From assembly GCA_013368315.1 (NCBI GenBank), contig JAACJM010000063.1:1-64000 (forward strand): DNA of 64,000 nucleotides, in the 5' to 3' direction. The position numbers and the translations under genes were made by a program. Below the pieces are notes generated by a model that saw only the letters and a program-made list of their open reading frames with translations, did not search any database and had not been told where the DNA came from. How positions within the stretch are numbered: position 1 is the stretch's first letter; the number at the start of each line of letters is the position of its first letter. The DNA comes from Tetrapyrgos nigripes (lineage: Eukaryota > Basidiomycota > Agaricomycetes > Agaricales > Campanellaceae). Positions 53,412-64,000 of this stretch are shown one piece after another.

Positions 53412-54636
53412 TCCTGGTCCTTGGCAAAATCCTCCTGAGCAGGCTCATTCATTGGAGCAGCTTGGAAGTCCTGGAAAGCTGCGTACGCTTCTGCAATCTC
53501 CTGCCAGTCATCAATAGACATGTCCATGACACGAACATGTTCACGTTGGTGGTCTGGGCACACTGCAGAGAAGTGACCAGTCTTGCCACACGTGTAACAG
53601 GTGCGATGGGCTAGGAACCTCTGCCTCAAAGTGTCGACTTCCATGGGAATGCCTTGGGGAAGAGGAGCTTGGGCAGGGGCTGGTACACGAGAGGCAGGAG
53701 TGGGAGTGGGAGCAGGGACAGGGAACTGGATTGGGAAGAGGGAACGGCCCTGAGGTTGAGTACGAGAGGCTTGGGTGGACCAGGGGGCACACTTCTCTGA
53801 GCACTATGGAAGATTGTGTCTTCCCGTTCATGCTTATCAAACCTCTTGGCCAGGGAATACCAAGCCATGACGTCCCATCCCTGTGGACAAGCTTCTGCCT
53901 CTGCAACCTTCTTTTCTAAAGCGGGCCACAGTCCACGTTGGAACTTGAGGACCACTGTCTGACTGACATGTTTCGCATCCTCAAGTCGGGCCTTGATGGC
54001 AGGGTTAGTGGGGTTTGCAGAATAGAGGACAGGCTTGATGTTGAGGCCAGCCATGGTGATAAGAGCGCAGAAGTTGTTGACATATTCATCCACAGAAGTG
54101 GTGCCTTGAAAGTAGGAGGCACCTTCTAAGGTGAGGCTAGCCTGAGTGCATTCATCTTCTGGCATGAACTCCCTAATGAACTCCTTTTCAAACTCCTCCC
54201 AGGTATCGAAACAGGAGGAGCCATAGAGGTGTTCATGGTCGATGAGGCTCTGGCAGTAGGTGGCAGCACGACCTGTCTGGAAGTAAGACAATGCCCACAT
54301 GATCTTGGTGATGTCGTCTTGGAAACGAACTGTGCTGGCATAAATGATTGCACTAGTCCACCAGACTCGGCCATTAGAACATTGACCGTCGAAGATGCCA
54401 GGTGGGAACACCTTAGCATGCGAAGCTCCAGAAGAGTGATGAGAGGAAGGGGTAGAAGATGAGGCAGAGGATGGAGGTCGAGTGGGGTGTTGTGATGGGG
54501 GTTGAGGAGGTGGAGGAGGTGGAGGTGGAGGGGGATTTCGGCCTTGGAGAGCAGTGAGGATCTCAGCAAGTTGCTCACTCTGACTCTGAGAAGCCTGCTC
54601 TAGACGGGCCAGATGAGCATCAAAAGCTTCAGACAT
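53408..54636 (-). pseudogene. gypsy gag, frameshifted
   Basis: Starts MSEAFDAHLARLEQASQSQS at 54636. A poly-Pro tract (about residues 36-47) precedes the retrotransposon gag domain (FDGQCSNGRVWWTSAI, WEEFEKEFIREFMPED, VDEYVNNFCALI). After residue ~290 the frame is lost near 53750. The correct continuation is in another frame and carries MEVDTLRQRFLAHR and the zinc knuckle CYTCGKTGHFSAVC (CX2CX4HX4C) before the stop at 53408. Apart from this shift the protein is complete. Confidence 0.85.
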
Positions 54637-54821
54637 TGTCAGGGACCCAGGTAATGAGGCAGAAGAAACAGAGGGTGGAGAGAACTGAGGAGTGGAGGAG
54701 GAGTCTTTGGGAACTGTGGGAGGAGGAGCAAGAGCAGTGTGAGCGCTATCAGAGTTGCTCTCACTGGTATCTGGAGCTCAGAAGGAAATGGTTGCCAAAG
54801 ACGACTAGTCCACTTGATGAG

Positions 54822-54831
54822 GAGTTTTTCT
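54822..54831 (-). promoter_or_regulatory. Probable self-priming primer-binding site of the gypsy element
   Basis: Minus strand AGAAAAACTC, starting 2 nt after the end of the 5' LTR. It is complementary to GAGTTTTTCT in the LTR (54970-54961), which lies 27-34 bp downstream of the TATA box (54997-55004), where the transcript should start. The start of the RNA could thus fold back and prime reverse transcription, as described for Tf1. No tRNA 3' end match was recognised. Confidence 0.65.
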
Positions 54832-54833
54832 AC

Positions 54834-55215
54834 TGTAAGGGCAACCCCTGACACATGAGGCAATCACTCAACAACTGCAGGAGGAGATCCAAAGATATAT
54901 AAATCAGAACTAGACGATACAAGACTAACATACTACACATCTGCAGGAGGAGATCCAAAGAGAAAAACTCAAGGATACTTGCCTGCAGGGAAGGGCTATA
55001 TATACTTGTATGAAGGCCTGGGAAAAGATCTGCAAAACTATACAGCAGCAACGAAGTAATAGAAAAGTGGAATGATGGGAGATCAGAATGATGAATAATA
55101 ATGATGGATGATGAAATGATGAAACAAGGGTAAACAAGTCAATGGAGTCCAGATAAAACAAGAACAAACAAGTCCTAAAGGAGAAGAGAAAGGAAAAGGA
55201 AACTGTCCCCTTACA
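54834..55215 (-). repeat. 5' LTR of the chromodomain gypsy element (382 bp)
   Basis: Plus-strand ends TGTAAGGGCA and GTCCCCTTACA. Minus-strand TATATATA at 54997-55004. A 20-bp motif (TGCAGGAGGAGATCCAAAGA) occurs twice in it. The length equals that of the 3' LTR. Confidence 0.95.
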
Positions 55216-55220
55216 CTGTA

Positions 55221-55623
55221 CAGTACAAACCTGTGCTGTTTTTAGGGGCTGCACCTGTCATACAGTCTCTTTGAATGGCAAAATACACAATCTTGCAGAT
55301 TCTCTTTAGAAATCTCAGACTTCAGGATACATTTTCTGTTGCATCACAAGTTACACAGTGCCAGTTCGAAATTCGAAAATTGTCAGTGTCAGCAAAACAG
55401 AGAATGTTCCCGTATCTAGGACACCTTTACACTGCTTCTCGTCACTTACTAAATATTGCTCAACTCGATTGCTGGCCATCAACCATTGATCCTCGCCATA
55501 AGCCATCAACCCAAAAGATACAGTCTCGTGCAATCGCATATCTTACCCACACGTGACTTGGACACTTTTCTTGCTTCGTGCCTTTGTCTACCTCAGTGTT
55601 GCATACAAACTCATTTCACTTCA
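55221..55623. other. Upstream region of the NLR-like gene
   Basis: No conserved protein frame is present. It presumably holds the promoter of the gene starting at 55624; the gypsy insertion ends about 400 bp upstream of that start. No TATA box was identified. Confidence 0.35.
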
Positions 55624-58284
55624 ATGGCTTCTGAAATCCAGTAAGCATAGTGTATCTTGATTACTTCAGATGATTGATTGATTGTAGTATTTCTGGACCT
55701 CACATTGGGTTTGTACAACTCTGTAAAATGGTCTTTTTTCAAGTACTAATTATTGTTGTGTAGGCTTTTTAATCAGAGCTCTCAATTTATTATCAAGGAT
55801 ACCACTATCAATGTTGTTAGTGGCGATCAGTTCAATAATTCAAGTAAGAGTAAAAGTCATAAGCTGTATGAATGTTTTCTGAAAGATATATAGGTATTAT
55901 GGTAGAAAATGCCAAGGGCACAGAATGGATCACAGCACCTGATCCTCTGGAGAACTTTAGAATTGCCTATCTTAAAATTGTGGAAAACACAGGCGCCTGG
56001 TTGCTTGAAGATGAATCCTTCCAAAAATGGAAGAACAATGGCGAACTATTATGGCTGCAAGGCAAAGGTTGGTATTTTGAACTACATTCTTTGACTATAT
56101 TCTCAAAATGTTTTTGATTTAGCTGGCTCTGGCAAAACCTTGTGGTAAATGTTTTCAGTTTAAAATAGAAGCCAATTAGCTAAACAATTTTTGAAAGCAC
56201 CAACATTATTAATAACTTATGGAAAGAAGTAAATGCAGTTGCAGTGTTCTACTACTTTGACACTCGCGATCAAGCCAAAGTAAACTATGATGGATTTGTT
56301 TCATCTCTCTTATGCCAAGTAGCAGGGAAAGCAAATAATGAGCATGCACAGGCCAAGCTTCAAACCCTGTACAATAACAGTCATGAGGGAGAATTTTTGG
56401 TTGCTGAAGACAAGGGAGCTATCCTCATTGATTTGATTATGACAATTGACAAGGCTATCTATATTGTCATTGATGGAGTAGATGAGTGCAAGGAGCAAAC
56501 AAAAGTTGTGGATCTGGTTGGCAATCTGAGCAAGTTAAACAATTGCTTTGTGCTTCTAGCTAGTCGGCCTCATCTCAATATGGCCAGGATTGCTGCTGGA
56601 CAGAAGATCACAATATCTTTGGGTGATAAAGATGTTGTCAATGCTGATATCAAAAGATATGTGGATATAAAAATAGAGCAATCAGAATTTTCAGAGGAAC
56701 TAAAAACTGAGATCAAAACTGCCTTGGTAAATGGTGGCAATGGACAGTAAGTATTTTATTGAATACCAAATGACTTCTTCAGAAGACTAAATTTTATCAT
56801 TCATATAATGATAGGATCTGATGGGTAGACTGCCAATGGACAGAGATCCAAGAAATTGTGGTACCTGATGATATTAGAGAAGCTCCACAAAGCCTTCCAT
56901 CCACACTTGAAGAAACATATGCCAAAATACTGGAACAGATCAGATCTCAAGCTAATGTAAAGAAGCTTTTACAGTGGCTTATTTACTCTTTCAGAGCATT
57001 GAGCATCCAAGAAGTGGAGGACATATTAGCTGTAAACTTGAATAAGGAGACATACTCTATTGGAGACAGACCACATCACTTGCAAAGTCAGTTACACAAG
57101 CTAATAAGTTCTACTTTAGTGGTTGTTACAAAGATAGAGAAAGAGTCAGGGAATACTAGTTCAGAAGTACAATTAGCTCATCCTTCTGTAAAAGACTATC
57201 TGCTATCAGAAGCAGTTATTCAGAGTGCGTCAGGGTATTTCCAAATGAATAGTGCTTTAGCTCATGAGGTTATTGGTCAGACATGCCTTATTTACCTTTT
57301 ATGCTGCGGAAAAATAGCAATTGATGTAGAGAAATTTAGTTTAGCATCTTATGCTGCCCAATATTGGTTTTTGCATTTCAATCAAACTGAAGGGGAATCT
57401 CCAGCTATATTGCACCTTAGTATCAGACTTTTGAACATGACAGAGCCCACATATTATAACTGGTTAACCTTATATACACCTGATACACAGGATAATCAAC
57501 CATATCCAGAGAATATAGCACAACCTCTTTATTATGCTTCTTTCTTGGGGCTGAAAAATGTTTTGCTGTATATGCTTGAACATAATGATATTCAGATGCA
57601 TGGAAAATTTGATGATTTGGGGGGAGTATATAGAAATGCTTTACAGGCTGCTATCCATGCAGGCCAATTAGAAGTTGTAAAAGGACTCCTTGAAAACAGA
57701 GCTGATGTCAATGCACAGGGTGGATATTATGGAAATGCTTTACACATTGCAAGCATCTTGGGGCATCTAGAGATTGTAAGAGCACTCCTTGAAAATGGTG
57801 CTGATGTCAATGTACAGGGTGGAAGGTATGGAAATGCTTTACATGCCACAAGTATTGGAGGCCACTTAGAAATTGTGAAAGTACTCCTTGGAAATAGAGC
57901 TGATGTCAATGCGCAGGGTAGATATTACGGAAATGCTTTACAGGCTGCGAGCATTGGAGGCCACTTAGAAGTTGTAAAAGTACTCCTTGAATACAGAGCT
58001 GATGTCAATGTACAGGGTGGATATTATGGAAATGCTTTACAGGCTGCAACCTGTGAAGGCCACGTGTTTTACAAGCTGCAAGCCGCAAAGGCCATTTAGA
58101 AGTTGTCAAGGTACTCCTTAAAAGTGGTGCTGATGTCAATGCACAGGGTGGATATTATGGAAATGCTTTACAAGCTGCAAGTGATCAAGGCCACTCAGAA
58201 GTTGTAAAATTACTCCTGGAAAATGGAGCTGATGATGTGAAAGATGAGAGTATGGAAATGTATTATAACTGTGATGAGTTCTGA
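55624..58284 (+). pseudogene. NLR-like STAND protein: NACHT NTPase with ankyrin repeats, disrupted
   Basis: Exons: 55624-55640, 55764-55843, 55894-56067, 56123-56144, 56198-56746, then about 56820-58284. The N-terminus reads MASEIQLFNQSSQF then TINVVSGDQF, a segment usual before NACHT in mushroom NLRs. The P-loop LQGKAGSGKT spans two introns. Walker B is IYIVIDGVDE, followed by FVLLASRPH (sensor). The helical region (TLEETYAKILEQIR, FRALSIQEVEDILA, LAHPSVKDYLLSE) is typical. About seven ankyrin repeats of 33 aa (GNALQAAS...GHLEVVKVLLE.RADVNAQGGYY) end the protein. Two lesions are seen: TGA directly before WVDCQ at about 56820, where FRW is usual, and a frameshift near 58065. Fungal NLRs are implicated in non-self recognition and programmed cell death; that role is inference here. 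Confidence 0.75.
57600..58250 (+). repeat. Near-identical 99-bp ankyrin-coding units
   Basis: The block GGTGGATATTATGGAAATGC...TTACAGGCTGC and GCTGATGTCAATGYACAGGG recur every 99 bp (for example at about 57720, 57819, 57918, 58017 and 58146). Most differences lie at a few codons in the helices (ALHIAS, ALHATS, ALQAAS; ILGH, IGGH, CEGH). Nucleotide similarity between units is far above what old ankyrin repeats show, which implies recent duplication or gene conversion. Confidence 0.8.
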
Positions 58285-61200
58285 ATATTTGAGATTTGTA
58301 TATAAACTCCAGGTAAACTCTAACATTTTCTTTCCAAGCACAAAATAAAAAAGTATGATAAAGGCGTAATTCCCAAGATTATTCTTTGGTTCAAAATTAT
58401 GTAATTGTTGCATGTAACTTTGTGTAATGCTTTCCCCAAAGAAAATTTGAAAATATTTATTTAAAGTATGTTGTGTAAGATGGCGAGTATCACACTATGA
58501 GATGTAAGTTCCTGAAGCTCTTACTATCCATAGAGAACACTTGCATGAGTATGCTTTGTTTCCATAGTCATCCTAAAGTTCCTCAAAAGTTTCTTGCTTT
58601 GCATCAGCTGGGTCCCACTTGATGGCCCCTTTGCTGTTCAACTGCACTCTACCACGCTATGTACTTCCCATCAACACTTCCCTCCTGCCACATCCACATT
58701 ACTCAACCCCGCAATATCCTGTGGAACACCCCGGAACACAGCATCAAATCTCGCTTGATCCACTTCAGAGTCGGGTCTGTCAGGTCCATCGACAATGTGA
58801 ATCCATATGCACTGCAGCGGATGAATCGCCACAGAATCAAAAGGGTGTGGGCCAGCGCTCCGCGTGGCGAGTACGAGGCCACAGGGCTCACCACAAATTT
58901 TAAGGGTCAATGCGGGAAGGAAGGGGCAGACGCAGAAAGAGGACCGAGGACCGAAAACGAAACATGATGGCCGTCGAAGTAAACGGAGGAAAAAGAGCAT
59001 CAAGTAAAACAGACAATACGAGCATTGAAGGACTTCATGGTGGTGCCACGAGTCCAGGATGCTGATCGCTGATGAAAAGGAAATATGAACGGGTGAAAAT
59101 AAAATGAAATAGGAGAGAGAACCGGGGTACGGAATAGGCATAGCCACAAGCAGAAAGTGAGTGTAATGTCTTGAAGCTGATTCCTGAAGAAAGAAAAAAG
59201 CGGATTGTGATAAGGAAGAACGGGTAAATAGTAAATGCCAGATACGACACAGTTACAACACGACGCGAAAAGATGCAATGAGTACCCACACTCCCATAAA
59301 CCTCTGGATCCTTCTCCGTCGAATCTACAATCGCCAAAAAACTCTTATTTGGATACATCCCACGGGTCCTTGTAATTTGCTCCACCCCGTAGCATCTCCA
59401 TTTGCCGTGAAATCTGATAGGAGCCAGAGATGCTGGATCGTCGACTCGGGTTGGGAATATGAGTAGTGAAAGTATCATATTATACACGATATGAATCAAA
59501 CATAAGTCCAAGGACAACAAATACAAATTTCGCCAAGGACGTGTGTCGCAGAATGTAAGTACGGGGAAGCTTATGCACGCATAGAGTAGGGAGAGGTCCA
59601 CCCCAAAAGATCGGCGAGAGTACAAGTACCACGCTATCACATCTGACGAAAGCGCCACGCCCCACCACGACCGCCGCCACCCCACCTTGAAATCTTATCC
59701 AACCTATAATAATACTGCTTATACTTCTTCGTCCCATGCCTCTTTGCAGCCTGAGGCTGAGACATCAAACTCTTGATCAACGTTGCTCGCTCTTGGTCTT
59801 GGTCTCTCTGGTACATAGAACCATTGAGCTTCGAGGGGGTTGTCGATGTCGTCCTGTGTTGTGGAATCGTAGACGTAAGCATAAGCCAATTAATACGAAC
59901 ACGGACAAGAGGGAAGGGAGCAGACAGGAAGAAGGAAAGGCACATGAAGACCACTCTCCACCTTTCCAAAAAAACTCCCGATCTTTTACACCCAATCTCT
60001 AGCACCCGGAGAAACCCTTTGGCCCAATATTTTGCACTCCTCCTATCAACCGCCTTCGTCGGTGGCATTACTATTCTTCTCCTTCTCCTTCTCTGACGAC
60101 GTCTTGATCTTATCGCCGTTTTCCAATGAACCATAGATTTGGGTCGATGTTGGCGCAACAGCACCATTCAGATCCTTTAACGCCCCAGGTCGACTTTGCA
60201 TCATAGCCTTGTATAACGAAGAGGGCGGGTGCGACGACACACGCGATAACCCCATCGTCTCGAGGAGAAAGATGAGGTAAGGCGACAGACAACCCTTTGG
60301 GCGATTTCGGTGATTTGGATGACATCGATGAGGACGGTGAGGATTAAAGAGGTGTCCTCTCCCTATGCAGGGTACTCAACCCAACCCAACGGCTCATCCA
60401 GCAATGACTCACGAGGGGGACCAGTGCCAGCGAGGAAAAGAGGATGTCGGGAGGGTGCATCGGGAATTGTTTGTATTGTTTGCTGCTGGTTAGAATTTAG
60501 AGACGAAAAGCCAAGGAAAATTAGAAAGACACACCTCCTCTCGATGATACAACACAAAACCCCAAGTCTAGACACTAGCATCCAACGTACAGACGACCAA
60601 CGGGCAACTACACCTCACAAGGTTCCTGGACTCAGCAGTCTCTTCCGTCCTCGCACATGTGCCTCAGGTCCTTCAACGTGTTCGGTATTGAGGTCGTCAA
60701 TGGTCGGCATCATACTTGAGGAGCCGTCCCTCGTCAGGTTTCGGTTGGGAAGCAGTGGTCTTTGTAAGCAGAGCCTGCTCAGATACGGGATATTGAATGA
60801 AATCTGGAGTCTGGAGTCTGTGGAGGAGTGAGTGAGGATACAACGAAACGTGAGCATATAGCTACGGTATCACTCACCAACGACCGGGAGGTGGGAAATC
60901 TATCCATACTTCCACCAGAACTTCAAGTTGTGGTGGAAGTAACCACGCGGACAGTCCGAACGCAAGGCGTTTACCATGTATCTGTAAATCCGAAGGAATA
61001 TAGGTGATGGGTTCAGCATACGCTGCCGTCGCTTAGGACTAGGGCACCACTGTAAGAGTTGGGGAAACGGGGGAAAAGAGAACAAGAGAAAAAGGTTGGT
61101 GTCAGCTCGGTAGAAATGGATTATGTAGAGAAGATAAACAAAACAAAAAAGGACGAAAGACTAAAAACTGAAGACGTGTAAAGGAAACCCACCTGTAAAA

Positions 61201-62530
61201 TCCCCAGATCCTAAACCAACAACACATTCACATCACCTCTATACCTCGGTCCTCCCCCCCCTTCCCCCCAACCACCCATAGAGGCACTCTTATTCGCCCC
61301 CTAAACAATTGAAGTAATATCCCTTTTTTAGCTCGTCGTATACAGAGAGGAATATGGTACTGGTATGGGGCGTTTGCCCGTCGGATACGAAGTTACAGGG
61401 TTGGGGTTTCTTGTACTATACGCCGCATCTGGGGGGGTGGAGGTGTCAGCATCAGCATTGGGTCATTTAGAGAGTAGAGAACGGAACAGAAGGAGAGTAA
61501 TGCTTCGACCCCACTCACAGATTATGCACCAACCCCATATCTCTCAGGCACCTCCCCGGCTCTGCAATCTTTCCTCGTTCAATTTTGACCTGGACGGTAT
61601 GAGATTAAACGAGACAGCGGAAGAAGGCAACTTTGATATCGGGGATGAATGATGGGCGTGGTGCGGATGATGAGGCCAGAACTGGATACGAATTTTTCAG
61701 CTGCTGAGAGTGGTCCGGCATCGGCACTATTCCCAGCAGGACCAGAGGAAGCGGGGATATCGAGGAGTGCACCGTCTGAAGCCAAGGCGTCGGAGACAGG
61801 GGTACGCAATGTACGCAGTTTGTGGGTCTGACGACGGACGAGGGGTCGAGACGAGCGAAGGGTGGATATCACCACGGCGGTTTTTGGGTGTGGGTATTAA
61901 GTTTGGGGCTGGGCTTCTGGAAAGGGTAAAGAGCGTTATAGAGATGAAGATAGAGATAGAGACGACCCCGTAAAATTGACGCGTCCACCACTATCACCTG
62001 AGTTTTGGCTGGAGAGGAACTGGGAAAGTTGATTGAAGAGGAGGAGCCCGCTGTCAAACCATGTTAGATGACTTTGAGTAGAAAAAAAAAAAGAACCCAC
62101 GCTGGAAAAGAGGCGTCTTCTCCCAGCCGTAACTCCATGTAAATCGACGGACCCTCGCAGTGATAGACGTGACAATTCCTGACAATCTCATTGGTCAATC
62201 ATTTCCATGTCCGACTCCCCGACGTCGACGTCATTCCGAGCTCCTGTCTATGTTCTAGTAAGTTGTATCTAATGCTTAGACGAGTGTTGCGTCCTTTGTA
62301 CAGGTCAACTGCAGATAGGATATTAGTGTAGCTTTCTATTGATAGTGGCAAAAAAAACGGGGGCAAGTACTCGCAGCACGACGAAGGGAGTCGACAGTCA
62401 TAGTTGTAGGTGAAGGAAAAATAGAAAGGAATGGAACGACGTAGAAGTTCCCACTCAGAGCTGGCCGTCAAAACTTCAAGCTCCCTGGGTAATACACTCC
62501 TCCTCCTCCTTCCCTTGATGAAAATGCACA
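58285..62530. other. Unresolved; coding-like fragments on the minus strand, no gene model
   Basis: Several minus-strand pieces look coding but could not be joined: at 60255-60046 VSSHPPSSLYKAMMQSRPG...GSLENGDKIKTSSEKEKEK; near 60530-60363 QTIQTIPDAPSRHPLFLAG; at 59840-59637 DQERATLIKSLMSQPQAA ending in a Gly/Arg-rich tail; near 60810-60700 PDFIQYPVSEQALLTKTTA. Together they suggest one multi-exon gene for a low-complexity protein between about 62.1 and 59.6 kb. The 61649-61831 plus frame and 61875-61579 minus frame are mutually exclusive Ala/Ser-rich readings. The segment 59140-59170 is a weak copy of the dispersed 105-bp repeat. Confidence 0.3.
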
Positions 62531-62536
62531 TTTCAA

Positions 62537-63366
62537 TCATTCCGCGTTCCATTCCCCGTCGTCGTGGTCCCTGGATCTCCGTCGAATTTTGGCTCTATCT
62601 TCTCGTGACCACTGAGTGAACCTCTACAGCGTTTAACGGTCAAAGGGACTCTTACCTTTTCCTCGTACAGCTTCATGGCACGCTCTACACGTTCCAATTT
62701 CTCGGCGTCAGTAGTAAACACCTTCTTCCTCTTCCGCAGTCCTAGCCGGACTAGCCTACACTTCACCCGGGTTGGCACCTCGATATCTTTTAGCACCTGA
62801 TTTAGTTTGCTTCGATGTTCATTCCACCATCGACCCCATTCTTCACCATGGTTTTTCATAGCGTTGTTTCCTTCTCGCTCAGCCTGTGTGCACAAGTCCA
62901 TCAGTCCACCTTGTAGATACAGAGTGAAAATTGATCAGCAAACGTACCTTCCTTTCCAGATTCACAAAGTCGGTGAACCGGCCATTCGCTCTTCTCTCCA
63001 TATCTGTGACCATGTTATATAGGTGAAAGCAGAGGCAACGATGGTGAGGCAACTCCAAAGGAATGATGCGAGCTTTGGCGATTGCTTTAGCGTCCTCTAA
63101 ACTAGTTTTGATTGTCTGCCTCAATTCTTCGTTCAAAGCGCCGCCACTATGACCCCATCACAGAGATAGCAATATCGGTTTATCGTGTCAGTTTCCAGCA
63201 AGATTTTAGTCATCGCGGTGATGAAATACCAATCGGGGATTGCTTACCCTTCATGAGTTCCGGATGGCCAGTGATTGCGGATGAGATCATCAAGGTTCTT
63301 GAACGGCTCTTGCTGCACATTTGTGTTCTGAGGTTGTTGATCAGAGGTATTTTCAAACTTGGACAT
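62537..63366 (-). CDS. Four-exon gene for a ~210-aa charged protein of unknown function
   Basis: The model is exon 1 63366-63248 (MSKFENTSDQQPQNTNVQQE... to GTHEG), exon 2 63146-62948 (GGALNEELRQTIKTSLEDA to FVNLERK), exon 3 62883-62656 (AEREGNNAMKNHGEEWGRWW to RAMKLYEEK) and exon 4 62623-62537 (RFTQWSREDRAKIRRRSRD to WNAE, stop TGA). Donors are GTAAGC, GTACGT and GTAAGA; acceptors end in AG. Phases agree across all three introns of 101, 64 and 32 bp, the last being very short. The protein is highly charged and helical, with a basic stretch LGLRKRKKV. I recognise no domain. Consistent splicing and the absence of repeats support a real gene. Confidence 0.6.
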
Positions 63367-64000
63367 TGTTGGTGTTACGCGCTCAGGTTGCGAGTCTTAA
63401 GATTGCTGGGGTACCAACATGGCCGCAAGCTTAAATACGAGGGCAAAAAACATAGTACAAATATCGCCTCTGATTGAGCCGGCTGCTGTAATGACTGGTT
63501 TGATAAATGATAGAATCATGTCCATTGTCACAGTGGATGTTTCCCATCCCGGTGTCCGTCAAGTTTCAATAAGCGCGGAAGTCTGAGATCAACGCTATAT
63601 CAATCTCAATTCTCAACGCCGCTCCAACCAAAGGTTGTACAGTAAACTCCCTCTTAGTACATACCCCTCGGTTGAGACCGAAAGCTATGCATTAAGAGAG
63701 ACGACTTGAGCAGGTAAAAGTGGGTTTCGTCGTACGAAAATCTATGCATTAAGAGGGAGTTTACTGTATTTGTAATGCACCCTGAGGCGTACTGAAAGGG
63801 TTCTCATCTAGATTTACAGGGTTTTGAAGTTCAATGTGGGCTGTCTGTCTCAGAGACCTTCCAAGTTTCCAATTGCCAAGTTTCCGCAGTGCATTGTGGG
63901 TGGCATCCTGCCAATTCAATCAATGGTTCTTACAACTGTAGCGGACTCGAGAGGCGAGCGCCGAGAAATTTTCGTCTGGTTTGCGAGTATTCATTCCCTG
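63367..64000. other. Upstream region of the 62.5-63.4 kb gene, otherwise no feature except a MITE
   Basis: No conserved frame is present to the end of the window. It holds the presumed promoter of the minus-strand gene and the MITE at 63641-63766. Confidence 0.35.
63641..63766. mobile_element. 126-bp MITE of Tc1/mariner (pogo-like) type
   Basis: Inverted ends CAGTAAACTCCCTCTTAGTA (left) and CAGTAAACTCCCTCTTAATG (right, reverse-complemented) with TA on both sides (63639-63640 and 63767-63768). TATGCATTAAGAG also recurs internally. No coding capacity. Confidence 0.85.

Larger units (their letters stand above)
47427..55220 (-). mobile_element. Chromodomain Ty3/gypsy retrotransposon with TSDs, inactivated, nested insertion
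   Basis: The element spans 47432-55215 (7784 bp) on the minus strand, with TSD CTGTA at 47427-47431 and 55216-55220. Both LTRs are 382 bp and differ at about six sites. Gag, protease, RT, RNase H, integrase and a C-terminal chromodomain follow in Ty3/gypsy order. At least nine conserved arginines are now TGA, plus a gag frameshift, and a 1619-bp Tc1/mariner-like element splits pol between RNase H and integrase. A fragment of the same LTR family lies at 4230-4550. Chromodomain elements of this kind (Tf1/sushi clade) are usual in fungi. Confidence 0.95.

Noticed and set aside
59035..59685. 216-codon minus-strand ORF with hydrophobic segments as a membrane protein
   Set aside because: Part of it (LHSLSACGYA) is the dispersed repeat, another frame at 59637-59840 is more coding-like, and no family motif is present.
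60310..60831. 173-codon plus-strand ORF
   Set aside because: The opposite strand has more coding-like pieces here and the plus frame has no recognisable domain or splice continuation.

Overview
The window is nuclear DNA of a filamentous basidiomycete, most likely an Agaricomycete (mushroom-forming fungus). The grounds are short introns of about 45-60 bp, a remnant of a KDZ-type transposase, a two-gene PIF/Harbinger element, chromodomain Ty3/gypsy elements, a NACHT-ankyrin NLR-like gene, and two members of a multi-pass membrane protein family common in mushroom genomes. Genus and species cannot be told from the sequence alone. The region is gene-poor and dominated by mobile DNA. Most elements can be delimited to the base by their target-site duplications (TSDs).

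Layout. 0-2 kb: decayed C-terminal part of a KDZ transposase and a tRNA-like gene. 2.2-2.6 kb: 13 evenly spaced 10-12-bp near-palindromes around GGGATATCCC. 4.2-10.2 kb: LTR fragment, hAT-like MITE, solo LTR. 13.3-18.3 kb: two minisatellites with ~160-bp and ~150-bp periods, with a deleted pogo-like element between them. 18.6-24.2 kb: SINE-like unit, 1.45-kb hAT-like element, then a 3.76-kb PIF/Harbinger element. Each Harbinger gene is split by a later insertion (a hAT MITE and a solo LTR), and both breaks can be read through by removing the insert plus one TSD. 25-30.9 kb: a foldback element, a multi-exon membrane protein gene and a truncated carboxylesterase. 30.97-36.01 kb: a structurally complete Ty1/copia element with one 1488-codon ORF. 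37.5-39.2 kb: an intact two-exon gene for a 538-aa membrane protein. 42-47 kb: decayed membrane protein gene, second pogo-like copy in the opposite orientation, LTR/gag fragment and a solo LTR. 47.43-55.22 kb: a 7.78-kb chromodomain Ty3/gypsy element, inactivated by at least nine Arg-to-TGA changes and split by a Tc1/mariner-like element with ~434-bp terminal inverted repeats. 55.6-58.3 kb: NLR-like gene with nearly identical ankyrin units, carrying a stop and a frameshift. 62.5-63.4 kb: a four-exon gene for a ~210-aa protein of unknown function.

How the parts relate. The reverse-transcribing elements seem to use two priming modes. The copia element has a primer-binding site matching the anticodon arm of initiator tRNA-Met, as in Drosophila copia. 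Both Ty3/gypsy families have, 2 nt inside the LTR, a 10-11-nt stretch complementary to a site in their own LTR about 30 bp downstream of a TATA box, which fits Tf1/sushi-type self-priming. The host genes that look intact are the 538-aa membrane protein gene, the 210-aa gene and probably the 27-28 kb membrane protein gene. The rest is broken or unresolved.
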